Program-made: the position numbers and the translations under genes
The notes under the pieces: generated by a model
The model's database searches: none
What the model saw: the letters and a program-made list of their open reading frames with translations, nothing else
What the model was told of the DNA's origin: nothing
In this document: positions 8,022 through 17,142 of the stretch, in pieces
Layout: each line of letters opens with the position of its first letter
How positions within the stretch are numbered: the first letter of the stretch is position 1
NCBI GenBank assembly: GCA_028280415.1
Contig: JANQLV010000061.1
Coordinates: 306,920 to 370,919 of the forward strand
Length of the DNA stretch: 64,000 nt
Origin: Saprospiraceae bacterium
GTDB lineage: Bacteria; Bacteroidota; Bacteroidia; Chitinophagales; Saprospiraceae
Direction of reading: 5' to 3'

Positions 8022-10930
8022 GTGAATCTGTAGAAAATATCAGTATCCAGGGACCAGGTGAAGCGCTTCATCCTTCTCAGAACTTCCAGAACCTTCGCAA
8101 CCTGGGATTGGATGCTATTATACAAACGGGGAGCGACCAATGGACGGATTATAATGAACATGATCCGGGAATTACTATTCTGGAATCATTGGCTTATGTA
8201 TTAACGGACCTGGCTTATCGTACAGACTTTTCGATTACGGATATTCTGGCTCAGCAACAATTGTCTTATGATCAATTAGCCCGGCAACAATTTTATACTG
8301 CACGGAACATCCTGACCGGTAACCCGGTTACGATTAATGATCTTCGCAAAACAATCATTGATCAGGAAGGGGTCGATAATGCCTGGCTCGTTCCTAGTGA
8401 AGATGCGATGAATACTTTTGGCGGTATGCTTGATGTTCTGGTAGCACCTGCGCAAACTTTTGCCGATGAAAAAGAAAGAAATTTATTTATTGAAAAAATA
8501 GAACGGACTTATGCTACCGGTCGAGCCTTAGGACAGGATATCGACCAGATCATTATTCAAAATCCTTCAGAACTTCTCCTCAACCTTGAATTAATCATTG
8601 AACCCAAAGCAGTAGCAGAAAAGGTGCTGGCTGAAGTACTTACCGAACTAGGGATCCAAATATCGAATATAACCTATTTTTTGTCGCTTGAAGAAATGAT
8701 AAAAAAGACGGATTCGGATGTAAATGAAATTTTTAACGGCCCTGCACTGCTCCACGGATTTATTCCGGATGATCATCTGTCTCCGATGAGGCAGGAATGG
8801 CGAACGGTCGATCTGATTCCTTTTATTACAGCAATTGAAAATGTCGTATTGGTACAAAGTCTGGGCTTGCGGACTGCTGCTCAACAAGAAGAAATACTGA
8901 TCAAAAATAAAGGGACAGAACGAGATGGTACAACGCAGGGTAAGTGGTTTAATCAAATAAAAATTGACAAGAATGAATGTTTTAGGCTGGCACCTGTCAA
9001 GCAACATGTTTTTAATATAAAAAAAGGAGATACACCCTGCGAACTGGATTTTTATAAATTATTATTTGAATTAAAAAAAGCAAAGAGCCAACGTCGGGAA
9101 CCCAAACTGTCTCCACAAAAAAGGGACCTGGCAATACCCCTTGGTCGCTTTCGGGATATTGAAAACTATATTTCTATTCAACAAGAGTTTCCGCAAATTT
9201 ATGGCTTGGATCCACTCGGGCCGCCGCCGGAAGCTTCAGAAATGCGGCTTGGTCAAATAAAACAATTACAGGCCTATTTACTTGTTTTCGATCAGGTTTT
9301 TGCCAATTATCTCGCACAACTGGCTAATCTCGGACAGCTTTTTTCCTGGGATGAGGACATTAGCCGAACCTATTTTTTTCAGGGGCTGGAAAAATCAGTA
9401 AACCAACTGAGTAATTTGCTGACAGATCATCCCGCAAAACCGGGGATTGCTCCGATCCTGGAAAATTACAAAAGCAAATTGGCACTTTTTAGAGAAGATG
9501 AGTCAACTTTCCTGCAAAGGCGCAATCGTTTTTTGGATCATTTATTGGCTAGGCTTGGACAAGACTTGAAGGCCTATACCGAACAAATCAATAAGCTAAG
9601 CCTAAACGAACAATTAAAGATCAGCCTCGAAACCAAACTTCGGATTTTGAACCACTATCCGGTATTAAGCGGAAAAAGAGGAAGTGCTTATAATCCCTAT
9701 ATTGAAAATATAGAAGATTCGCTTTCAGGTGTTCGGCAATGGGTAGAGACACTATTCGATATGGTACCGGAGAGCATGGATACTTTGCATTTTAATACGC
9801 GTTTTATTCAGGATCAGTTTGATCCAAAAGTCAATAGTAAACACGTCTTTAGCCAGTATGTGCTGGCTACGGATGATGGTAGCGAAGTCGATCTGAAGGA
9901 GGTCATGCGTATTGGCGGAGATAAGGAAAATTACCGCGTGGATCATATTCCGGATAAAGGACATCATATATTGCTATACAAATTAGTCGACCCTAATAAA
10001 CCGGCAAAAATTTATAAGCTTACGGATGTATTTCAAAATCCGGAGAAAACGCTGGAAGTGATTGATGAACTGGCTTTCTTGATAAATAAGTACAACCAAA
10101 CCAGTGAACGTATTTACCTGGTTGAACATCTTCTGCTTCGCCCGACGGAAATTGAACCTTATTTCGGACTGGAGCTTTTGGATGAAGAGGGCCAGGCTTG
10201 GATGAAGACAAAAGGTTGGTATCCGAAAGCACCTTTGAGCCAAATTGATGAAATTCCCGACCCTGAACAACAGTTTTATTATTGTATTGAGAAAAAGAAT
10301 CCTTGCGAAAAAGAAATACCGGATAAAGAAAAATCTACCTCCGGAAATCCGGTTACAAAAAAAATCCAGGCAAAGTTTGTTTTTAAAATTAGTGAAACTA
10401 CCGACTTGCCCAAGCGCTATAACATCGATCTGCGCTTTGGAAGCCCGGGCTCTATTGTCGAGATGGATAATCTCATACCTTATGATTCCGAAGAAATCGC
10501 GCAGAAAAAAATTGATTCCTGGATGGAAAAATTAGAAAAGCAGCTCAAAAATACTTCGGCGAAAAAGCAATTGCCACTTTGGAAACCAATCTTGCAACCC
10601 TGGACCTCTTCGCCTGCGGATGCTGTCAAATATAAATCCATTTTTGCAGATCCCTATTCTTTCGTTGTAACTGTTGTCATTCCGGATTGGCCGATTCGTT
10701 TTCAGGATAAAGGTTTCAAAAAAGCTTTGGAGCGGATCATTAGTAATGAATGTCCTGCACATCTCTTTCCCAATATTCTCTGGCTGGACAAAATTAGATT
10801 TCAGCTTTTTCAAAACTTATATCAAATGTGGTGGACCGCTTACCTGGAGAAAGAGCCAGATGCTTATTGTTACCGCAAGGACCTGATGGAATTTATTATG
10901 AAAAATAGTTTTAAATCACAACCTAAATAA
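8018..10930 (+). CDS. Afp12/gp7-like baseplate protein
   Basis: This 970-residue protein is the second large baseplate wedge component, coupled to the J-like gene by a 4-bp ATGA overlap. Near the N-terminus (about residues 43-70) it has the segment WTDYNEHDPGITILE followed by YVLTDLAYR, which is characteristic of eCIS baseplate proteins of the Afp11/Afp12 group. The rest is a mix of helical and beta regions without enzyme motifs, signal peptide or membrane spans. Its length is in the range of Afp12 homologs. No separate tail-fibre gene (Afp13) follows; the next gene is the tape-measure-family protein 35 bp downstream. Confidence 0.85.
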   Translation: MSESVENISIQGPGEALHPSQNFQNLRNLGLDAIIQTGSDQWTDYNEHDPGITILESLAYVLTDLAYRTDFSITDILAQQQLSYDQLARQQFYTARNILTGNPVTINDLRKTIIDQEGVDNAWLVPSEDAMNTFGGMLDVLVAPAQTFADEKERNLFIEKIERTYATGRALGQDIDQIIIQNPSELLLNLELIIEPKAVAEKVLAEVLTELGIQISNITYFLSLEEMIKKTDSDVNEIFNGPALLHGFIPDDHLSPMRQEWRTVDLIPFITAIENVVLVQSLGLRTAAQQEEILIKNKGTERDGTTQGKWFNQIKIDKNECFRLAPVKQHVFNIKKGDTPCELDFYKLLFELKKAKSQRREPKLSPQKRDLAIPLGRFRDIENYISIQQEFPQIYGLDPLGPPPEASEMRLGQIKQLQAYLLVFDQVFANYLAQLANLGQLFSWDEDISRTYFFQGLEKSVNQLSNLLTDHPAKPGIAPILENYKSKLALFREDESTFLQRRNRFLDHLLARLGQDLKAYTEQINKLSLNEQLKISLETKLRILNHYPVLSGKRGSAYNPYIENIEDSLSGVRQWVETLFDMVPESMDTLHFNTRFIQDQFDPKVNSKHVFSQYVLATDDGSEVDLKEVMRIGGDKENYRVDHIPDKGHHILLYKLVDPNKPAKIYKLTDVFQNPEKTLEVIDELAFLINKYNQTSERIYLVEHLLLRPTEIEPYFGLELLDEEGQAWMKTKGWYPKAPLSQIDEIPDPEQQFYYCIEKKNPCEKEIPDKEKSTSGNPVTKKIQAKFVFKISETTDLPKRYNIDLRFGSPGSIVEMDNLIPYDSEEIAQKKIDSWMEKLEKQLKNTSAKKQLPLWKPILQPWTSSPADAVKYKSIFADPYSFVVTVVIPDWPIRFQDKGFKKALERIISNECPAHLFPNILWLDKIRFQLFQNLYQMWWTAYLEKEPDAYCYRKDLMEFIMKNSFKSQPK

Positions 10931-10965
10931 AAAACGGACCTGTGATTGTTTGATAAATGTTTTAA

Positions 10966-13900
10966 ATGTCTCAACAGCATCATAAAGTATTTCGACTTAA
11001 GGTAGACTATACTTTGCCGGAAGAAGAACCGGTTGCCCCTGTACAGGACAGGATGAGTCGTTTGATTCATCATAGCCTGATCAGAGTTCTGGATGATTTG
11101 TTTTCCGAACTGGGAAATACGGAGCTTTATATCAATATCGATCAATTGGTACTGGATGTCGGAAAAATTAATATTGAAAGACTGGAAAAAGAATTACCCG
11201 AAAGACTGGAGGAAAGACTGAGAGCTCAGCTACCGCTGCTCATCCGGCAGAATATGCCGGTTTCTTTAACCAAACGATCTGCAGCGAAAACAAAACCGCT
11301 TCTGCTCGAAATCCTGATTTTTTATTTGAAAAAAGGAGCTTACCCCTGGTGGATTCCGGATTCGGTTTCCAGAGATTCGCTCGAACTTTTCAGAACACTT
11401 TTTCAAGATAAAAGAAGCCAGCTAGAAGAGGCTTTGCCCGAAATGCTTGGAACAGAGTGGAGCAGAAAAAGAATTGTAATCCATTTTAAAAATCGGGACC
11501 TGGAGAAAATTGTTCAGTTATTAGAACCCGGAAATAGCAAAACGATTATTGATTATAATAATGCATTAGAAGTACAACATGAAAAAGCGCCTATAATTCC
11601 GATGCAACAAAACGATTTCAGGAACTTGCGGTGGGAATTAATACTTGAATATTTACACGAAAGCAGAGGAACGGAATTCAATCAAAAAAGTTTTCTTAAG
11701 CAAATACTCAAAGGGCTTGCGCTAAAGTTTAACATGACTTTTAGCGAATTGCTGCTTTCTCTGAAAGACGTCGTGAAAAAAATTAGCATGTATTATAATC
11801 AGGTTCATTCTTTGCTGAGGAACATTTTAGAATTATCCGGAGAAATTGAAAAAAACGAAGAAGAAAATAAAAGCAACAAAAACCGTGATTTACTAAAAGG
11901 TTTTCAAGGGGAAGAAAAGGAAATAGCCGAAGCTTATCTTGCCATCATCCTTGACGGGGAGCGCTACGAAAATATTAAAGTACACAATACCTCAGTATGG
12001 CTGAAGCTAATTGAGAAATTATGGATTTCTGATGCTTCATTAGCTATTTTGTTTATAAAAAAGTTTATTGCAAAAGGAAAATCTCATCAGCATTATCTGA
12101 TACAATTGCCTGGATATATTAAGCGCTCTTTACTCTCTGATATGCACGCCGAGATTGCACAGGAATTATGGTCTTTGCGAAAAGACCTCACTTTGATCTT
12201 AAAAGAAAATAAAGATAAAGCTTTGCGAATGCCCGGCATTGAAAAAATTATTGACCGGATTTATTTCCAGTTGCTAGTTCTTCCTGGTTCTGTTGCCGAT
12301 GCCCGCTTGGTGACTTATCGCATCCTTTCGAATGTGACTTTAAAGAAGCAAACTGATTTTTATGTTTTTATAAAAACGCTCTTTAAGGCAGTGCAATATT
12401 TTGAAAATAGTTTTCAACTGCAATCGGGACTGGGGGAACATCTGAGAAATATAATTGGAGCTTATCGTGGTTTAAGTGCTACTGAGACTATTGTACAGGA
12501 AACTGAAAACTGGCTCTTTGATACTCAAAAAGAATCGCTTTCTGATTATCTTCAACGCCTGGCAGCTGCGGTGAAAAGCAAAGAAGCCTTAGTGCTACAA
12601 CCTGCATTTTTTAAATCTTATCCTTTGTGGTTATCCGAATTAATACGTCGTTGGAGTGATGACCAGCAACAATCGCTTTTTAAAAAAATCTGGCCGGGGA
12701 TTTCTGATTTTGCAAAAATATGGATGGAGGATTTGCATATACTCCTTACCCTTCTCTATGAAGAACAACAGATTAAAAGATTTCCGGCTACCCTTCGGGT
12801 TCAACAAATTGTCTGGTCCGTTTTTTTCGAATCTGGTGCACTTGGCCCGAGTCGACTTGTCCTCATTCGGGAAAGCCTGAGTAAATTGGCTTCCGAAGTA
12901 CTGGTAAGGGAATCCCGCTTTTTTGAATTGGTTTTTCGGATGAGTCAAAACAAAAACATAAGCCTTGGACTTCAGCAAAATTTACCGGGCCTTTTGCAAA
13001 AAGCCATGCAATCGAAGTTGTTTATATCATCGTCAGCAACAGGCCAAAACCGTTTAATTCGAAAATCGGAAAAACAAAGTTTATCGGGACTGGAGATTAT
13101 TAATACTTATTTTGAAAAGGAAATGTTGCCCGGCTATATGACATTATCTGAGTTTAGAATGCTGGTTGATAAGGTGCAAAAGGAGCATAAAATTGCTTTC
13201 CGTTTCCTTATTTTAAAATTGATCAAAGCAGAGCTTACCCGACAGAGAGTGGCCTTGTTCTTTTCAAATCAAAAAAATGCGGAATTGGTCGATTTATTAT
13301 TCCCGCAAGCCGGAGCGATAGCGCTTTTGTTTTTTACTAAACATCAGGAAACTCAGGCAAATACTCAGCAGATACAATGGAAAATATATTGGGCGATAGT
13401 TTTGGAAATAATTGCTGATGCCTACCAAAATGGTTTTGATTTTAATAGTTTTATAAAAAAATTATTGGCAAAAAGTATTCTGCAATTTTCAGTTCAACCG
13501 CAAGTATTGATTAATCAACTACTGCAAACAAAAAGTGACGGGGGGGCCACCCTTGTTCCTTTACTTCAGGTACTTTTGAGCAGCGAATACCATTTATATA
13601 CTTTAGCGCATAAGCTGGAAAATTCAGATTTAAAACGCCCCGCTGAAAAACAACTGCTGGAAGATTTTTCTAATCTAAAAATACCGGAACTGGCAGGCTG
13701 GGCAATGCAGTTTTTGCATGGCTTAGAAGTAAATTCTAATATCCAGAATTCACAAAGACTCATGACTTTTAGTCGCTTTATTATTGATTTATCAATTAAA
13801 AAAAGAAAAGAATTTTGGGAAGCTTTTACGGATCAGGCTACCTTACAGCTTTTTAGACAATTGCTCAGCAATAAAGAAGTGGATCAGATCATTGATGTTG

Positions 13901-14811
13901 CGGTCTTGTTGAGACAAGTAGAAATTGAAAATCAAAAAAGCCGGACCGGTTTTTTCCCCTTTGAGCTATCTGATCTCTTACTTCACGCAATACTCAATGA
14001 CCGGGGGAGCTTTTCGAATCAAAAAAACTTTATTGTTAAATTGCTTAAAGACTGGGCAAGGGCACATAATCTGATCTATTCCGATTTGCTTGAAACACTT
14101 TGGCCCCTGATTTGGAAATTAAGTCCGGCATTTAAGCATCATCACTCGCTCAGTATTTTTTCGGAAATACTACAGGAGGAAATAAGTGCAGATCGACTCG
14201 AAGTGTTGTACCTGCCACATGAAGCAGGAGAAGAGGATAAAGAACGAACAAAAGAAACGTATAAAAAACTTTGGGATATGGATGAAAAGCAAATAGAAAT
14301 GGACGATATATGGTTGATTCAGAACGCGGGACTTGCTATTTTATGGCCCTACTTCAAAGTTCTTTTCGAAAGGGCCGAATTAATGGAAGAAGGCGAATTT
14401 ACCGATGATAAAAGCAGACAGCAAGCGATATTGCTTTTGGAGTATTTGGTTACCGGTGATAAAGTTAACCCGGAAGAGCATGTCCTGGTTTTTAACAAAA
14501 TATTATGCGGGGTTCCGATTGCTGCACCTATTGTCGAAACCTTGGAAATTGATAAAACACTCGAAGAACTTTGCGATGGTTTGTTGCATGCGGTGATTCA
14601 ACACTGGTCCGTTTTGGGAGATACTTCTATAACCGCTTTCCGGGAATCCTTTTTACAAAGAGATGGGCAACTGGGGCAGATTGAAGATTATTGGCAACTT
14701 GAAGTAGAAACCAGGGCCTTTGATATATTATTACGGCAAATTCCATGGGGCTTCAATCCCGTCAATTTGTCCTGGGTAAATAAAACTGTAAAAATCAACT
14801 GGGAAAAGTAA
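10966..14811 (+). CDS. Contractile injection system tape-measure-family protein (Afp14-like)
   Basis: The 1281-residue, mostly alpha-helical protein matches the large protein that precedes the ATPase in Bacteroidota eCIS clusters and is named CIS tape measure. The recognisable part is the N-terminus (residues about 20-90): a helix, then ELYINIDQLVLDVGKI and an ELPERLEERLRAQL helix. The remainder holds many Leu-rich helices and no enzyme motif. A tape measure would set the tube length. The family name is secure by context and N-terminal pattern, but the tape role is taken from the family. A run of eight G near 13541 lies inside the gene without breaking the frame. Confidence 0.75.
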   Translation: MSQQHHKVFRLKVDYTLPEEEPVAPVQDRMSRLIHHSLIRVLDDLFSELGNTELYINIDQLVLDVGKINIERLEKELPERLEERLRAQLPLLIRQNMPVSLTKRSAAKTKPLLLEILIFYLKKGAYPWWIPDSVSRDSLELFRTLFQDKRSQLEEALPEMLGTEWSRKRIVIHFKNRDLEKIVQLLEPGNSKTIIDYNNALEVQHEKAPIIPMQQNDFRNLRWELILEYLHESRGTEFNQKSFLKQILKGLALKFNMTFSELLLSLKDVVKKISMYYNQVHSLLRNILELSGEIEKNEEENKSNKNRDLLKGFQGEEKEIAEAYLAIILDGERYENIKVHNTSVWLKLIEKLWISDASLAILFIKKFIAKGKSHQHYLIQLPGYIKRSLLSDMHAEIAQELWSLRKDLTLILKENKDKALRMPGIEKIIDRIYFQLLVLPGSVADARLVTYRILSNVTLKKQTDFYVFIKTLFKAVQYFENSFQLQSGLGEHLRNIIGAYRGLSATETIVQETENWLFDTQKESLSDYLQRLAAAVKSKEALVLQPAFFKSYPLWLSELIRRWSDDQQQSLFKKIWPGISDFAKIWMEDLHILLTLLYEEQQIKRFPATLRVQQIVWSVFFESGALGPSRLVLIRESLSKLASEVLVRESRFFELVFRMSQNKNISLGLQQNLPGLLQKAMQSKLFISSSATGQNRLIRKSEKQSLSGLEIINTYFEKEMLPGYMTLSEFRMLVDKVQKEHKIAFRFLILKLIKAELTRQRVALFFSNQKNAELVDLLFPQAGAIALLFFTKHQETQANTQQIQWKIYWAIVLEIIADAYQNGFDFNSFIKKLLAKSILQFSVQPQVLINQLLQTKSDGGATLVPLLQVLLSSEYHLYTLAHKLENSDLKRPAEKQLLEDFSNLKIPELAGWAMQFLHGLEVNSNIQNSQRLMTFSRFIIDLSIKKRKEFWEAFTDQATLQLFRQLLSNKEVDQIIDVAVLLRQVEIENQKSRTGFFPFELSDLLLHAILNDRGSFSNQKNFIVKLLKDWARAHNLIYSDLLETLWPLIWKLSPAFKHHHSLSIFSEILQEEISADRLEVLYLPHEAGEEDKERTKETYKKLWDMDEKQIEMDDIWLIQNAGLAILWPYFKVLFERAELMEEGEFTDDKSRQQAILLLEYLVTGDKVNPEEHVLVFNKILCGVPIAAPIVETLEIDKTLEELCDGLLHAVIQHWSVLGDTSITAFRESFLQRDGQLGQIEDYWQLEVETRAFDILLRQIPWGFNPVNLSWVNKTVKINWEK

Positions 14812-14834
14812 TATTCGATAACAAAAGGGGTAAA

Positions 14835-16157
14835 ATGACAGCACTTAATCAATATATGCTTTGGCTACAAGCTTGTTTGAATCAAAGGATTAATCATTAC
14901 TTTGAAGGCGAAGAACAAAGTATCATACTTCCTGCCGAACCGAGCCTTGAAGCTACAAGTCCGATAGAAGAAGTATTTACTCGACTTCAACTTGGGAAAG
15001 AAGAAAAATTAATCATATTGCTAGCACTGGCTCCGCATTTGCAACCGCATTTACTGGATGTTTTTTTTACAAATAATTCGGTTTTAAATAAACCTTTTAC
15101 GGAGTTTGGTGGAATTCGCGGGAAGCAACATGCTGGTTTCCTGCCAACGAAAGAGACGGCAGTATTTTTAATTGCCGGAAATGATTTGTCAAAAAGGGTA
15201 AATGTAATGGAGATATTACATCCGGATCAAAGATTGTTTAGTGAACAAATTTTAGAAGTCAACAGCTCCGAGGCGGGGGAACCGGCTATGAGTTCTGCGC
15301 TCAGTGTCTCGAAAATATTTTTGCCAAAAATCCTCTGGAACAAGGAATATATTCCACACTTCGGAGCGGACTTTCCGGCAAAAAGAGTAAACACGAACCT
15401 TGACTGGGATGACCTGGTGCTTGCACCATTCGTCATGGAAGAAGTGATGGAAATAAAATCCTGGGTAGAACACGAACAATTAATTCAGGAAAGATGGGGT
15501 TTAAAAAAGATGGTCAAACCGGGTTACCGCGCTTTGTTCCATGGACCACCCGGTACGGGAAAGACCCTTACCGCGAGCCTATTGGGCAAAGCACTGGATA
15601 AAGAGGTTTATCGGATTGATTTAGCGATGACGATTTCCAAATACATTGGTGAAACTGAAAAAAATCTGGCAAAAGTATTTGATCTGGCCGAGTATAATGA
15701 CTGGATTTTATTTTTTGACGAAGCCGATGCTTTATTTGGAAAACGTACTATTACGCAATCTTCCAATGATCGATATGCCAATCAGGAAGTCTCCTATCTT
15801 CTGCAAAGAATTGAAGACTTTCCGGGGCTTACTATTTTAGCTTCTAATTTTAAAAGCAATATTGATGATGCCTTCGCCAGACGTTTTCAGTCTATGATTT
15901 ATTTTCCGGCCCCGGATGTTGAACAACGATTGCAACTCTGGCAAAAAGCTTTTGCGAATGGACCGAAATTGGCAAGGGATATCGACCTGGCTGAGTTGGC
16001 TCAAAGGTATGAGCTTAGTGGAGGTGAAATTATCAATGTACTCCGCTATGTTGCTATTCAGGCTGCGCGTAACCCGAAGCAAATTATTCATTCGAAGGAT
16101 ATCATAAAAGGGATACGTAAGGAATTTCATAAAAACGATCGAACATTGAGCAGCTAA
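14835..16157 (+). CDS. AAA+ ATPase of the contractile injection system (Afp15-like)
   Basis: A 440-residue ATPase found as the last conserved gene of eCIS operons, where it is thought to help assembly or cargo loading in the cytoplasm. An N-terminal domain (about 1-190) specific to this group is followed by a classical AAA+ module: Walker A GPPGTGKT at about 237-244, Walker B ILFFDEAD at 291-298, and an Arg-finger region near ARRFQ with a lid helix after it. There is no signal peptide. It starts 24 bp after the tape-measure gene and is followed by a hairpin terminator, marking the end of the operon on this side. Confidence 0.92.
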   Translation: MTALNQYMLWLQACLNQRINHYFEGEEQSIILPAEPSLEATSPIEEVFTRLQLGKEEKLIILLALAPHLQPHLLDVFFTNNSVLNKPFTEFGGIRGKQHAGFLPTKETAVFLIAGNDLSKRVNVMEILHPDQRLFSEQILEVNSSEAGEPAMSSALSVSKIFLPKILWNKEYIPHFGADFPAKRVNTNLDWDDLVLAPFVMEEVMEIKSWVEHEQLIQERWGLKKMVKPGYRALFHGPPGTGKTLTASLLGKALDKEVYRIDLAMTISKYIGETEKNLAKVFDLAEYNDWILFFDEADALFGKRTITQSSNDRYANQEVSYLLQRIEDFPGLTILASNFKSNIDDAFARRFQSMIYFPAPDVEQRLQLWQKAFANGPKLARDIDLAELAQRYELSGGEIINVLRYVAIQAARNPKQIIHSKDIIKGIRKEFHKNDRTLSS

Positions 16158-16195
16158 CAGAACCATTTTCAACTTTCTAACTAATCACATAAAAA

Positions 16196-16229
16196 AAGCC
16201 CCACGATCTTTGTCAGGAACGAGGGGCTT
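16196..16229. terminator. Bidirectional hairpin terminator between convergent genes
   Basis: A 7-bp perfect stem (AAGCCCC at 16196-16202 with GGGGCTT at 16223-16229) encloses a 20-base loop. On the minus strand the stem runs into seven T, and on the plus strand into GGGTTTT. It lies between the ATPase gene and the gene at 16280-17101, which end towards each other, so it can stop transcription from both sides. Confidence 0.75.
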
Positions 16230-16279
16230 GGGTTTTATAGTGTAGTCTGAGAGCTTGAATTATAGAACAGCTAGGGGTT

Positions 16280-17101
16280 TTAGCTTGCTGCAACTGCGCT
16301 ACCAGTGTACGAAGCACCTTTTTGAGCAGCGGTAAATTCTGCTTGCAATTGTGCAACTGCGAACGAAGCTTTTTGGGTTTCGGTCTCTAGTAGAGAAAGT
16401 TTTAATTCTACTTCCTCCAGTCTTTGATTAATGTTATCTGCTTTAACTTTTAGTAAAATATATTCAGACGAAAGTCGACTTATCAGATTAATCATCATAC
16501 TCTGATAAGATTGACACTGCTGATAATAACTCTTGGTCCTGGAATCAATTTGCAGTGTACTGACTAAAGTCATAAAAGCATCTTTCGTCGCTTTGGTCGA
16601 AGTGTTCAAAGCCGTTTGGCCTTTGGCAGAAGCTACCTGAACGGAACTAATAAAAGGGTTCGTCCATTGGGTCGAAGGGTTGGTATCCTTTTTATTATAT
16701 TCAATAACAATATTCAGAATATCCTCTATTCGATCCAGTCCGCGTTTACCTACAAACTCAGTAGCTTCGTACATTTTGATGGCCGTTACGGTAGCCGTTT
16801 GTACCATTTCACTGGTTATTTGCATGCGTTTTGCGAAAAAGCCACTGATGATATCTATTTGTTTTTGTGCTTTTTCGGCTTCTTCCAGGCTGCTTTGTGC
16901 TAAGGTAGCTGCCGCCTGAGCACTAGTGTACTGATTGCTCAGCGTATTTTTAGTAGCAGTTGCATTATTGAGCTTCATCTGCTTTTGGCTCAAATTACTT
17001 TTTGCATCCGCTAGTTTGGTTTTAAGGTTATCGATGAAATCAATGGTTTGCGATGTTGCATATGCATCATTGATTGAACCTGTATTATTTGTATCTGCCA
17101 T
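16280..17101 (-). CDS. Leaderless coiled-coil protein next to the eCIS
   Basis: A 273-residue protein that I do not recognise. It has no signal peptide and no membrane segment. Long heptad-like helices dominate: about residues 20-90 (Lys/Gln/Ala/Asn rich) and about 205-265 (LEEVELKLSLLE region), flanking a less regular middle. The composition is rich in Ala, Thr, Gln and Ser, as in soluble structural or secreted cargo proteins. It is the second gene of a two-gene minus-strand unit, 41 bp after the 792-residue gene, and ends at the shared terminator with the eCIS operon. A role as eCIS cargo, chaperone or accessory structural part is possible but not shown. Confidence 0.7.
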   Translation of the reverse strand: MADTNNTGSINDAYATSQTIDFIDNLKTKLADAKSNLSQKQMKLNNATATKNTLSNQYTSAQAAATLAQSSLEEAEKAQKQIDIISGFFAKRMQITSEMVQTATVTAIKMYEATEFVGKRGLDRIEDILNIVIEYNKKDTNPSTQWTNPFISSVQVASAKGQTALNTSTKATKDAFMTLVSTLQIDSRTKSYYQQCQSYQSMMINLISRLSSEYILLKVKADNINQRLEEVELKLSLLETETQKASFAVAQLQAEFTAAQKGASYTGSAVAAS

Positions 17102-17142
17102 TATTTTATTTTTTTATTTCTGAAAAATTAGATGAACACTTA

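Noticed and set aside
10245..10535. Plus-strand ORF of 96 residues inside the Afp12-like gene
   Set aside because: It is an alternative frame of the longer conserved gene with a basic, low-complexity composition.
13541..13548. Run of G that could mark a frameshift in the tape-measure gene
   Set aside because: The reading frame continues unbroken for over 400 codons on the far side with the same character.
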